Below are positions 31,546-39,855 of a DNA stretch of 41,929 nucleotides, in pieces (position 1 is the first letter of the stretch; every line of letters begins with the position of its first letter). The position numbers and the translations under genes are program-made. Source of the DNA: a virus; the IMG/VR virus record IMGVR_UViG_3300020377_000012, positions 1 through 41,929 of that record; one strand, given 5' to 3'. The notes below the pieces were generated by a model. The model did not search any database and had not been told where the DNA came from. It saw only the letters and a list, made by a program, of their open reading frames with translations.

Positions 31546-32417
31546 GTTAATAACTTTTCACCAACCTTTGTACCGTATAACTTATGACTTTCGGCACAAG
31601 GATGGCCCCTTGGTAATCTCTCTATGATGTTAGCACCCAGAGGGTCTAACTTTGTTCCTTCTATAATATACTTATCTATTTCAGATTCTAGAAATTTGAT
31701 TTGAGATGCAAATTGTGGTGTATCAAAGTCCATTTCATATTGTTTTTTATACCATTCTATGTTAAATACATCTAACATTGGTATAATATAGAACTTTATG
31801 TCGTTAATTTTACAGAGATTGATGATACTGTAGATTTCATGGAGAAAATGCCAAAACAGAGTATATACTCCCTTTAGACGCATATACTTTTTAGCAAAGT
31901 CTGGGTCACCCCTTCTTTCAAAGTCAGTAGCAACTACAAGACTCCTCGCGGAACCATATTTTCCCAAAGTATTATTTGTATTATCTTCATATTCTGTAAA
32001 TATCATTTCTCTGGCAAACCCAGTAAGACCAATTACAATCGCCTCTTTGTTTTTATCTATCTCATATTCTTCTCCCATGATATGTGATAGTATTTTAGCT
32101 TTCATATAGGTCATCGATGCTCCGTGGGCTCCATGATTATAAGACCTAACTCTCAAAAGATTGCACATGTGTTGTGCCCACGATAACTGATTTTCTAATT
32201 TCATTTTTTTCTTAAAAAGAAGTTCTCGTGACAATTTTCTTTTGTAATATCCCTCTACGGTTTCTCCCTTCTGTCTTTTCATTTCCTTTACTGGAATACG
32301 CATGGGGTCAGGCATTTCTTTATCCATAAGTTCTTGCCCAGCAACATAGGAACACCCATAAAAGTGAAGTCCATCTACCTTTATGGTTTCACCGTTGTGG
32401 TACTTTATCTCACGCAC
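31542..32417 (-). CDS. SGNH-like protein A (GCSYVAG motif)
   Basis: A 291-residue protein. It begins with a beta strand and the turn FYGCSYVAGQEL, the block I pattern of SGNH/GDSL hydrolases with Ser in GCS. It ends with RGHPCAESHKLYGTKVGEKL, where a His could be the block V His; a central segment EAIVIGLTGFAREM can be the Gly block. The same architecture occurs in protein B (33801-34610) with GCSHTAG and HAGNHYYTETQ. The two lie on either side of the carbamoyltransferase. Such proteins can be sugar O-acetyl esterases or acyltransferases. That is inference, since the remaining catalytic residues are not certain. Confidence 0.7.
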   Translation of the reverse strand: MREIKYHNGETIKVDGLHFYGCSYVAGQELMDKEMPDPMRIPVKEMKRQKGETVEGYYKRKLSRELLFKKKMKLENQLSWAQHMCNLLRVRSYNHGAHGASMTYMKAKILSHIMGEEYEIDKNKEAIVIGLTGFAREMIFTEYEDNTNNTLGKYGSARSLVVATDFERRGDPDFAKKYMRLKGVYTLFWHFLHEIYSIINLCKINDIKFYIIPMLDVFNIEWYKKQYEMDFDTPQFASQIKFLESEIDKYIIEGTKLDPLGANIIERLPRGHPCAESHKLYGTKVGEKLLT

Positions 32418-33820
32418 ACTTTAACTCCATACTTCTTCTCAAATCTAGCTGCATCTTTTTCATCATTTACTATTGGTTCGCCTTTGATGTTCAAACTAGT
32501 ATTTAGTAAGATAGGGTGACCACTATGTGTTTTCCATCTTCTTAACAACTGAGATAATCCGCTGTGTTGTTCGTCATTGACAGTCTGAACTCTACTGGTT
32601 CCATCTTTGTGTACTATGGCAGGAAATAGTTCTGGTTCTTTGCATCTAACTACATGTTGCATATATGGTGATTTAAATCCTTCTGGTACATCAAAATACT
32701 TGTGTACCTCTGATTCTAATATAACTGGTGCAAAGGGTCTAAACTCTTGTCTCTTCTTAATCTTATTAACAACATCTTTCATCTCTGAACCTTTTGGGTC
32801 TGCAAGTAAACTTCTATTACCCAAAGCTCTAGGCCCAAACTCTGCCCTACCATTTGCAACACCAACTATTTTCAATGCGACAAGATTTGCCAGTAGGTCA
32901 TTCGTTGGATATGTGCCTTCTATATTGTATCCAAGATAAGGCGTTTTCCAATTTAATTTTATATGTTCTCTAGCTGCAATCGCACCAATGGAAGAACCAG
33001 CATCGCCTGGATTGGGCATAATCCAATGATTAGAAAAATATTCTGGAATAAGTCTATTTGCCAAACAATTTAAGGCACACCCACCCATGAAAACCAAATT
33101 GGTTTCATCTGTCAATCTTGCAGCTGTAAACAATAACTTTCTAAACTCCCATTCGTAGATTTTTTGTGTAGCAGCTGCGACATCAAAATAATCCTCTTCT
33201 TTTAAATCTGGGTTCCACCACTTACATCCTCTATGTAAGTTTTCTTTTAGTAATCGTTTAATATCACGATGAAATCTACTTGGGTCACCATAAGCAGCCA
33301 TACCCATAAGAATATACTCATCTTCATTTGCCTTCAGTCCAATTCTATCTGTCATCGCGGAATAGAACAATCCCAATGAGTCTGGATACCTAGAAGTCCA
33401 AATACACTCCATATCCTTCCATATAGATGTGGTAGTCCACTCTCCAATAGCATCAATAACTAATATAGCAGAACTTTTAAATGGTGAAGTGTAATATCCA
33501 GCAGCTGCATGTGATTTGTGGTGAGTAGTATAGTGTGGTGATTTAATTCCAAAATGTTTTAAATATTTTTTAGGACTCACCCACGGTCTTTGTTGTTTAG
33601 CGTATTTTTTCCTTGTCCATTTTAACCAAGGATTTTCATACCAATAAACATGGTCTGGTTCTCCATATTTTTTTGCCTCCATGATAATTTCTGGATTAAG
33701 AAATGCATCATTTTTTATACCACTAAATCTCTCACTATGAGAGGCAAACAATATCTCATCATCTCTAACAACCGCTAAAGAAGCGTCATGTGTACAAGCA
33801 CTAATTCCCCAACTTATCAT
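32405..33820 (-). CDS. NodU/CmcH-type carbamoyltransferase
   Basis: A 471-residue enzyme that transfers a carbamoyl group from carbamoyl phosphate to a sugar or other hydroxyl via a carbamoyl-adenylate. The N-terminal domain begins with WGISACTHDASLAVVRDDEI, has the metal-binding THHKSHAAAGYYTSPF and SAILVIDAIGEWTT, and MGGCALNC. The C-terminal domain has GVANGRAEFGPRALGNRSLL, KKRQEFRPFAPVILE and ILLNTSLNIKGEPIV. Known members carbamoylate Nod factors, cephalosporins and other metabolites. It is somewhat shorter than typical NodU (about 560 aa). It overlaps both flanking SGNH-like genes (13 and 20 bases), so all three are co-translated. Confidence 0.9.
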   Translation of the reverse strand: MISWGISACTHDASLAVVRDDEILFASHSERFSGIKNDAFLNPEIIMEAKKYGEPDHVYWYENPWLKWTRKKYAKQQRPWVSPKKYLKHFGIKSPHYTTHHKSHAAAGYYTSPFKSSAILVIDAIGEWTTTSIWKDMECIWTSRYPDSLGLFYSAMTDRIGLKANEDEYILMGMAAYGDPSRFHRDIKRLLKENLHRGCKWWNPDLKEEDYFDVAAATQKIYEWEFRKLLFTAARLTDETNLVFMGGCALNCLANRLIPEYFSNHWIMPNPGDAGSSIGAIAAREHIKLNWKTPYLGYNIEGTYPTNDLLANLVALKIVGVANGRAEFGPRALGNRSLLADPKGSEMKDVVNKIKKRQEFRPFAPVILESEVHKYFDVPEGFKSPYMQHVVRCKEPELFPAIVHKDGTSRVQTVNDEQHSGLSQLLRRWKTHSGHPILLNTSLNIKGEPIVNDEKDAARFEKKYGVKVCVR

Positions 33821-34610
33821 TTAAATGTTCCGCTATTTCTTTCTGTGTCTCTGTGTAGTAATGATTACCAGCGTGTCTAGGATTAGGAGTAAACTCATCG
33901 TTTGTTGGTATCGCATTTTCTCCAATCCATTGCCAATATTTGTTAAAAACCTCTTTTCTGCGTGTACCGTCTGTTTCCAATGTATCTGGATTGTCTGCCT
34001 TAGTTTCTAACTGCAATCTCCATGACGGTGCTTCTATGAAAAAATATTTAACTCCTAATAATTTCATATGTCTCAATAAGTGATAATAGTTCCAAGATAT
34101 ATTCCAATAGTTTCCCCACTCATATGGAGCAACGGTTTTGTGCATACTGTCAAACTGTAGTTCTAACCATCTATAGGGATGAGGCACCTGTAAAATTATT
34201 TCATCTTTTGTAATATCAATGGAACCGTCCATGATATCCTCTTCCAATGAATACAAACAAAGTTCTAATGAACCACCACCAAAAGCACGATTCATATAAT
34301 GTGTATGACCGCGAAGTTCTGCTAGATACCTTACCCATGTTAAAGACCTACATATATCCTCGCCACTTTCTAAATGCGATATTTCTTTTAAAGAAACACT
34401 ACGAAAGATGTTACCAAATTTAGAATATGGGTCAACTTCATGTCCGTATAGTTTCCAAATCTTTTTCCAAGCTTGCGGTAGTGTATCACCACCAGAGATA
34501 TACTTAGATTTTAATTTATTAACAGTTTCTATGTCTGTCCCCAACATTATGTGGTCAGCTAATTCTGCACCAGCTGTGTGGGAACATCCATATGCTACAA
34601 GTCTAGTCAT
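33801..34610 (-). CDS. SGNH-like protein B (GCSHTAG motif)
   Basis: A 269-residue protein starting MTRLVAYGCSHTAGAELADH, with Ser in the block I position. A loop AFGGGSLELCLYSLEEDI can act as the Gly/Asn blocks, and EIILQVPHPYRWLELQ is a central strand. It ends with NPRHAGNHYYTETQKEIAEHL, where His follows Asn in the usual D/N-x-x-H region. The protein is enriched in Trp and Tyr in its middle (EWGNYWNISWNYYHLLRH), compatible with sugar binding. Similarity to protein A is confined to the first and last blocks. A role in esterification or de-esterification of the surface product is likely but unproven. Confidence 0.72.
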   Translation of the reverse strand: MTRLVAYGCSHTAGAELADHIMLGTDIETVNKLKSKYISGGDTLPQAWKKIWKLYGHEVDPYSKFGNIFRSVSLKEISHLESGEDICRSLTWVRYLAELRGHTHYMNRAFGGGSLELCLYSLEEDIMDGSIDITKDEIILQVPHPYRWLELQFDSMHKTVAPYEWGNYWNISWNYYHLLRHMKLLGVKYFFIEAPSWRLQLETKADNPDTLETDGTRRKEVFNKYWQWIGENAIPTNDEFTPNPRHAGNHYYTETQKEIAEHLNDKLGN

Positions 34611-34827
34611 AGATGAAAGGGTCTCGTTCTCGCATCTTTTTCATTTTCTTTTCTAGTTCTTCTTGTTTTTCTTTTTCTTTTTGTTCTATCTCATCAAGTT
34701 TCTTGTTCAAGGACTTATCAAGAGAGTCGGTCTTCTCCGAGACCTCCAACAACACCTTCCTGATCACTTTGGTTAATCTCCCAGCTTTCATGAATTTGTG
34801 TAGTTTCTTTTTTGTTCGTTGTTTCAT
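34603..34827 (-). CDS. Short coiled-coil protein overlapping the dehydrogenase gene
   Basis: From the ATG at 34827 (GGAGATACGAGAA upstream) it encodes 74 residues, MKQRTKKKLHKFMKAGRLTK onward, ending MRERDPFIYD. The part around NKKLDEIEQKEKEKQEELEK is a long amphipathic Lys/Glu helix, so a coiled coil. A frame nine codons longer is possible. It overlaps the last 110 bases of the dehydrogenase gene in another frame and touches SGNH-like protein B by 8 bases. The overlap plus its ribosome site argue that it is real; function unknown, possibly a scaffold. Confidence 0.65.
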   Translation of the reverse strand: MKQRTKKKLHKFMKAGRLTKVIRKVLLEVSEKTDSLDKSLNKKLDEIEQKEKEKQEELEKKMKKMRERDPFIYD

Positions 34828-35956
34828 TTCTCGTATCTCCGTAGTGTACAACATTTATTCCCACATGACTTCTCCAAGGGTCAAACACAACTCCCTCATA
34901 ATCGGTAGGTATCAAATCCGACTCGTGTACCTTTACGATGACATGTGGGTTTTCATCTACAGGTACAATAAATCCATATCTTTTTACATAGTGTTGGACT
35001 AATAGACTGTAACTACCGTTTGTATATGGAACATCTGGTTTATATGAATCAGATGTAAATGCAATTTTATTTCCGTGTTTTAAAATTGCCATTGCCATAT
35101 TATCTGCTTGTATGTCTCGTGCCTTCATTATTTCAGCAAACAAGTCATACCCTAAATTTAAATCTTGTGCCATGTATCTAAGTGCAATATTGTCTCTTGG
35201 ATGACACGCGCCACCATCACCCATACCAGCTTTCATGTAACTAGGCCCCATGATTCTCTGAGTACTTTTTTTCAATGCATTTGTTACTACATCAACATTA
35301 ATATTACCCTGTCTTTCTGCAACATCCTGTATCATGTTTACAAGACCAATTTTTGCGCTAATGAAGGTATTATAAAACACCTTAATACATTCACACTCAT
35401 CCCAAGTACCAACTTCATAACGCGGTTCGTTTTCCATTATCTCATTATAGAAGTGTATGAGACTATGTGCTTCCATAGACTCTTCTCCATTCTCTGTTCC
35501 TATCATTACCATCTCTGGATTTACCATATCCCACGCGACTGTACCCATGGCAATCAAATATGGATTATAAACAAATTTAGGATTGGTTATAAGAGGCACT
35601 ACTTCTTTTCTTACGGTGCCTGGCAATACCGTACTGATAAGAACCAATATCTGTTTCTTTGTCATATGTTTATTTGCTTCAGCGATTACTTCTTTTACGG
35701 TATCATAATTAAAGTCTTTTGGTGGCAAATGGTATGTAGGTTCTGAACCATCATAAAGTGGGTCATGCGGTGTGGGTACTGCAACAAATACAAATACTCT
35801 ATCTTTTACAACTTCTTCTATTGTATCTTTAACATTACAATATTCGCTTTCTACTTCGCGTGTATCATAAACACTAACATCGTGTCCTTTTTGTGCAATA
35901 ACTTCAGCACATGGTTTACCTAATTTACCAAATCCAATAAATGCAACATTGGTCAT
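34718..35956 (-). CDS. UDP-glucose/GDP-mannose dehydrogenase family
   Basis: A 412-residue NAD-dependent nucleotide-sugar dehydrogenase. The NAD loop is GFGKLG at 8-13. STVLPGT (109-115) and AKIGLVNMIQDVAERQG are family motifs. The catalytic cysteine is C251 in GDGGACHPRDNIAL, the GGxCxPxD motif with R for the usual variable residue. The C-terminal NAD/sugar domain continues to NVVHYGDTRN, and the last 30 residues are a polar tail that overlaps the coiled-coil gene. It would oxidise a nucleotide sugar to its uronic acid. Substrate is unknown. It supplies precursors to the glycosyltransferase-like proteins upstream in the operon. Confidence 0.88.
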   Translation of the reverse strand: MTNVAFIGFGKLGKPCAEVIAQKGHDVSVYDTREVESEYCNVKDTIEEVVKDRVFVFVAVPTPHDPLYDGSEPTYHLPPKDFNYDTVKEVIAEANKHMTKKQILVLISTVLPGTVRKEVVPLITNPKFVYNPYLIAMGTVAWDMVNPEMVMIGTENGEESMEAHSLIHFYNEIMENEPRYEVGTWDECECIKVFYNTFISAKIGLVNMIQDVAERQGNINVDVVTNALKKSTQRIMGPSYMKAGMGDGGACHPRDNIALRYMAQDLNLGYDLFAEIMKARDIQADNMAMAILKHGNKIAFTSDSYKPDVPYTNGSYSLLVQHYVKRYGFIVPVDENPHVIVKVHESDLIPTDYEGVVFDPWRSHVGINVVHYGDTRNETTNKKETTQIHESWEINQSDQEGVVGGLGEDRLS

Positions 35957-36996
35957 AACTTACTAATCTCCATAATATTATTGTAGTTTTCATTAATTAC
36001 CTCTAAGACTCTTTTTCTATTGTACATGAGTCTATCTTCTAGTTTTGCGTATAGATTGTTTAATTCATCCAATCCGTAATTCAATTGGAACTGGGTCATA
36101 TCTTTTAAAGCATTCTCTATTCGCCAGTATTTATCGGGTTCATCAAGATGAATATTTGGAAACAAGTCTTCAAAAGTATCAAATTTCCATTCTTTTAATT
36201 TTTTATATAGATATCTATCACCTATAATAATAAATGGTCTAAGTCCTATCAAGGGTTTAAAGGTTTTTTCACTTAAAAACACATCAGTATGCATAACGCT
36301 TTCTGTAACAACCGTACAAAAGTGTTTGTTCCAATACTGTGGTTCACCTAAAGATATAATATCATTTGCTAAGTGTGTATCACTTAATTTTTCCCAATCA
36401 TAAGCCTTTTCCATTATATGTGGTGGTCTGTTTTCCTTTAATATAATAGGATTTTCAAATATATAATCTTCATGTGGTTTTACAGCAGAAACTATAGTAT
36501 CTTTAAAATGTCCCATAGTAAATAAATTATTTAAAAAATGAATCCTGTGGTCATGTGGTTGGTGATTCAAAGTCATAAAGTGTTTCTGTATGTTCGGCAT
36601 CTCAGTATAACATTCATCAAAGAAAGTGTCAAGGTGATTATGAATAAAAGATAACCAAAAACTAAAATAATGACCTTTTCTACTGTTTCCTATATTGATA
36701 ACCTCCCACCGTTCATTTAAAAATTTATGTGCCTCCACACATTCTGGCACACAATCAGTACTTTCCCAATCCATACCAGAGTACACCAAAATTCTTGGTG
36801 TTTCACCAGCTTTAAATTGACTCGCGTTGAACCATTGCTTTAATTGCGCTACATTATCACCAACTGACCACCATGTAGAATTTATCAGAATACAATCATC
36901 TGGTTTTAGTTGTTTTAGTTCACTAACAAACTTTCTTTCAAATTCTGTTATATGTTGACTGCCGCTTTTTATGTCTGCGCCTTTACTCCAATACAT
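35953..36996 (-). CDS. Glycosyltransferase-like protein with SEKTFKP motif (short)
   Basis: A 347-residue protein of unknown family. Its C-terminal half contains VFLSEKTFKPLIGLRPFIII, then GDRYLYKKLKEWKFDTFEDL. The next gene upstream has LFLSEKIFKPIAYRHPFMVV and RHLRYLGYETFPEMF in the same place. This E-K-x-F-K-P pattern resembles the nucleotide-sugar part of GT-B enzymes such as fucosyltransferases (EKLFKAL). I call it glycosyltransferase-like on that basis only. The N-terminal part (NSTWWSVGDNVAQLKQWFNA) has no match I know. It overlaps its neighbours by 4 bases and 1 base. Confidence 0.65.
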   Translation of the reverse strand: MYWSKGADIKSGSQHITEFERKFVSELKQLKPDDCILINSTWWSVGDNVAQLKQWFNASQFKAGETPRILVYSGMDWESTDCVPECVEAHKFLNERWEVINIGNSRKGHYFSFWLSFIHNHLDTFFDECYTEMPNIQKHFMTLNHQPHDHRIHFLNNLFTMGHFKDTIVSAVKPHEDYIFENPIILKENRPPHIMEKAYDWEKLSDTHLANDIISLGEPQYWNKHFCTVVTESVMHTDVFLSEKTFKPLIGLRPFIIIGDRYLYKKLKEWKFDTFEDLFPNIHLDEPDKYWRIENALKDMTQFQLNYGLDELNNLYAKLEDRLMYNRKRVLEVINENYNNIMEISKL

Positions 36997-38732
36997 TAAT
37001 TAATCTCAACTCCATGTGAAGACAACTGACTCAATATACCAACCGTGTGTTTTTCAAAGTCTGGTCTAGAGTTTTTAAATACCTCAAAATTATGTTTTAG
37101 TTTATCTCTAACTGAATTATATTTGTGAACTTTTTCATCATGAGTTAACTGTTTCCATTGTTCAAGATTTTTAACTAAAATACTAAATCGTTTTTTAGCA
37201 TCATATTCTTGGTCATAACTTTCATCAAACATTTCTGGAAAAGTCTCATAACCAAGATACCTAAGATGTCTTAATGTTCCCATACTACCAACAACCATAA
37301 AAGGATGTCTATAAGCAATGGGTTTAAATATTTTTTCTGATAAGAACAGAGCGTCTGGGTCATCGTGGAAAAGTGTTTCTGAAACAAAACTAAAAAAAGA
37401 ATCTTTATACATCTCAGATGTTATCAATCTATCATCAGCATCAACATCATTTGTGCTTGCGTCTGCAATAACCCTGTCTCTATCTTTCCAGAACTTATAA
37501 ACATTTTCTATCTGTACATCATAAGAAAAGAAAGAAACATAACTATTTTCTTTCCTAGCAGTAAAAGCAGTTATATCACGACCATTATACATTTGTTTTT
37601 TCCATTCCGTTTGTGGAGCGCCTGTACTATCTTCATCAATAATGGCATCCCTAGCTAGGAAACTAATATAAGAATTATCATTATTATACCCTAGTCTATG
37701 CAACTCCGCAACTAACCCAGGCCTATGAGACCTTGGTCTCGCGTTCAAACATATTAAGTCTTTTTTCTTGTCTCCGCCAGTAGGTACACCTACAAGAACT
37801 TCATCTGGTTTACATCTTTCAAATGAATCCCTAATAACTTGATTGGGCGCTGTATCCAGTAGAGTAGAATCAAAATCCTCATATGGTATTACAACATGGT
37901 CAGTAAATCCACCAGTTAAATCTGAAGCGCCATAATGATTCTGGTGCATGTATTTTGGATTCTGTAATCTATGTACATACACGCCAGTTCGTTCTGAATA
38001 TTCTTTCCAATAATCACAATGGAAATAATCGTAAGATATTACCTTTGTAAACTCAAAGGTTGTTTTATCCATACCGTGTCTGGTTCTTAACCATCGGTCA
38101 TAATTATGTTTTGCCTGCAAATCACCAAAAACAAAATAACATATAGTTTCTTCTAGTTGATGAGCTCTCATTTGCATATGAAAATGATGTAACCATCCTT
38201 CAGCATGGAACCCTTGATAATAATTCATACCTTCATGCGGAAACCATAATACCATGGCTAAATGTCTGTGTCGTAAGTGATGAACTATCTGTTGAGGAAT
38301 AGCATTGAGAGCGGTTATCCACTCTTGACTGAATATAAACTGGGGTTCTAAGAAGTAAAGATTGTTTGTATTTTTATGAATACCATTTGGGTCAAAGTCA
38401 CCCACATCAACCAACTCGTAAGGCCAGTCAACGCTTTGATAATGTCCAATGACAGATGTAATGTAATTAAAAACACCGTGAGCTTCTGGTGAACCAGAAC
38501 CATTAGCTAGAGGCCAAGACATGCAGTCTTCGTGGTCTACCTTTAGTCTTTTCCTATCAAAGATAAGGTAATGTGTTTCTTTGGGAGTGCTTTTTCTAAC
38601 TAAGTATTTTTGCAATACGCTAGTGTTGATTCTTTTTAAGTCTGCTAATTCACTTCTAAGACCAATTACTTCATTAACTAATCTGTCCAAAGTACTGTTT
38701 AGGGTTCCAAGGTTCTCGTCCGATTCCGCCAT
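36996..38732 (-). CDS. Glycosyltransferase-like protein with SEKIFKP motif (long, coiled-coil start)
   Basis: A 578-residue protein, starting at the ATG at 38732 with AGGA upstream. Residues 9-50 form a coiled coil (LVNEVIGLRSELADLKRINT), suited to oligomerisation. The rest is rich in His, Tyr, Trp and Asp. Near residue 470 come LFLSEKIFKPIAYRHPFMVV and LRYLGYETFPEMFDESYD, shared with the shorter neighbour. A region with VLVGVPTGGDKKKDLICLNA and RPRSHRPGLVAELHRLGYNN (about 310-345) looks like a GT-B nucleotide pocket. It is the largest gene of the operon. The first 59 bases are inside the end of the upstream radical SAM gene. Function is inferred from motif and context. Confidence 0.68.
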   Translation of the reverse strand: MAESDENLGTLNSTLDRLVNEVIGLRSELADLKRINTSVLQKYLVRKSTPKETHYLIFDRKRLKVDHEDCMSWPLANGSGSPEAHGVFNYITSVIGHYQSVDWPYELVDVGDFDPNGIHKNTNNLYFLEPQFIFSQEWITALNAIPQQIVHHLRHRHLAMVLWFPHEGMNYYQGFHAEGWLHHFHMQMRAHQLEETICYFVFGDLQAKHNYDRWLRTRHGMDKTTFEFTKVISYDYFHCDYWKEYSERTGVYVHRLQNPKYMHQNHYGASDLTGGFTDHVVIPYEDFDSTLLDTAPNQVIRDSFERCKPDEVLVGVPTGGDKKKDLICLNARPRSHRPGLVAELHRLGYNNDNSYISFLARDAIIDEDSTGAPQTEWKKQMYNGRDITAFTARKENSYVSFFSYDVQIENVYKFWKDRDRVIADASTNDVDADDRLITSEMYKDSFFSFVSETLFHDDPDALFLSEKIFKPIAYRHPFMVVGSMGTLRHLRYLGYETFPEMFDESYDQEYDAKKRFSILVKNLEQWKQLTHDEKVHKYNSVRDKLKHNFEVFKNSRPDFEKHTVGILSQLSSHGVEIN

Positions 38733-39855
38733 CAATCAATATCCTATAAAATTCTGAAAATATTTCACTATAACATTCATTTCTCAATCCATCTAATCTT
38801 TCTGTAACAGGTAAAAACCCAAGGTCTAATTTATCAAAATTGGGTTCTTGATTCATAAACGATATGATATCGTCCATGTTTGGAATATTTATAAGTTTAT
38901 CTTCAACCTGTTTTTTACATACATCTGGCATATTTCTAACACAATACTGTCTAGGGAAATGTAAAAGATTCAGATATATGTTTTCTCTTCCAAACATGTC
39001 TATAAATTCATCTAGATAATATATGTTATAAAGACTTACAGTATGACATACTTGGACATACATCCAATCAAGTGATTTGAAATGACTATAGTTATCCCAC
39101 ACTTCATCCCATTTTGCTGGGTGTCTAATATATTCAAATTTCTTGAATATTCCATCAATACTAAACATTACTTCACAAGACTTGAACTCTTTCCATAAGT
39201 CAAATATTTTTTGTGGTGGACGAATAGTACCATTCGTGTTATAATGCAAGGATATGTGTTCCGCGTGTCCTGCCTCAACCGTTTTACGCAATAACTCAAA
39301 GTGTTCTTCTATCATAAATGGTTCACCACCTGTGAAGTCCATTTGTTCTACCGTATGCATAATCTCAAAAAGTTCATCCCATACACTTGGGTTCTTAACA
39401 ATCCACAATGGGTCTTTTTTGTTTAGGATTCTACCGTATAATTTTTTCTCATCCGTTTGCCACTTTGAACTGTTTATGCTACCACAAGTTCTACATTTTA
39501 AATTACACAATGTACCAAATTTTAGGTCAAGATATTTGGGGGTATCAGTAGCAATAAAACTTCCCCTTTCTTTTATGTCTTCGAGTTCTTTGGCAAATCT
39601 TTGGTTATCTTGTAATCTCTTTGATTGATATCCTGCTGCTTCTCCTTCCCAACACATGGCACATCCAGCTGGTTGTTTGCCTTCAAGAAACTCTCTTCGT
39701 AAATTTTTATATGGTTCTCCATTCCAGACATCAAGAAAGTTTTCTTGTTTTAGATTTCCCATAGGATTACCTTTATATAAACAACATGGGTTAGCAGTTC
39801 CATCTGTAGTGAACTCTGTATGAACCCAAGGTAATACACAAATCTTATCAGTCAT
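38674..39855 (-). CDS. N-terminal-twitch radical SAM enzyme
   Basis: A 393-residue enzyme. An N-terminal cysteine cluster (C6 in ICVLPW, C24-C25, C65 and C68 in GCAMCW) resembles a twitch/SPASM auxiliary iron-sulfur domain, here before the core. The radical SAM motif C117-x3-C121-x2-C124 (CNLKCRTC) follows, then MDFTGGEPFMIEEHFE, the SAM-binding GGE. Relatives modify peptides, proteins or sugars by hydrogen abstraction. It overlaps the unknown 374-residue gene by 8 bases, and a second enzyme of the same family lies beyond that gene. The substrate is unknown; the shared operon suggests the unknown protein or a glycan. Confidence 0.87.
   Translation of the reverse strand: MTDKICVLPWVHTEFTTDGTANPCCLYKGNPMGNLKQENFLDVWNGEPYKNLRREFLEGKQPAGCAMCWEGEAAGYQSKRLQDNQRFAKELEDIKERGSFIATDTPKYLDLKFGTLCNLKCRTCGSINSSKWQTDEKKLYGRILNKKDPLWIVKNPSVWDELFEIMHTVEQMDFTGGEPFMIEEHFELLRKTVEAGHAEHISLHYNTNGTIRPPQKIFDLWKEFKSCEVMFSIDGIFKKFEYIRHPAKWDEVWDNYSHFKSLDWMYVQVCHTVSLYNIYYLDEFIDMFGRENIYLNLLHFPRQYCVRNMPDVCKKQVEDKLINIPNMDDIISFMNQEPNFDKLDLGFLPVTERLDGLRNECYSEIFSEFYRILIDGGIGREPWNPKQYFGQIS

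Noticed and set aside
34603-35956. Frameshift or pseudogene in the dehydrogenase/coiled-coil overlap
   Set aside because: The dehydrogenase is full length with its catalytic Cys; the overlap is better read as two genes.
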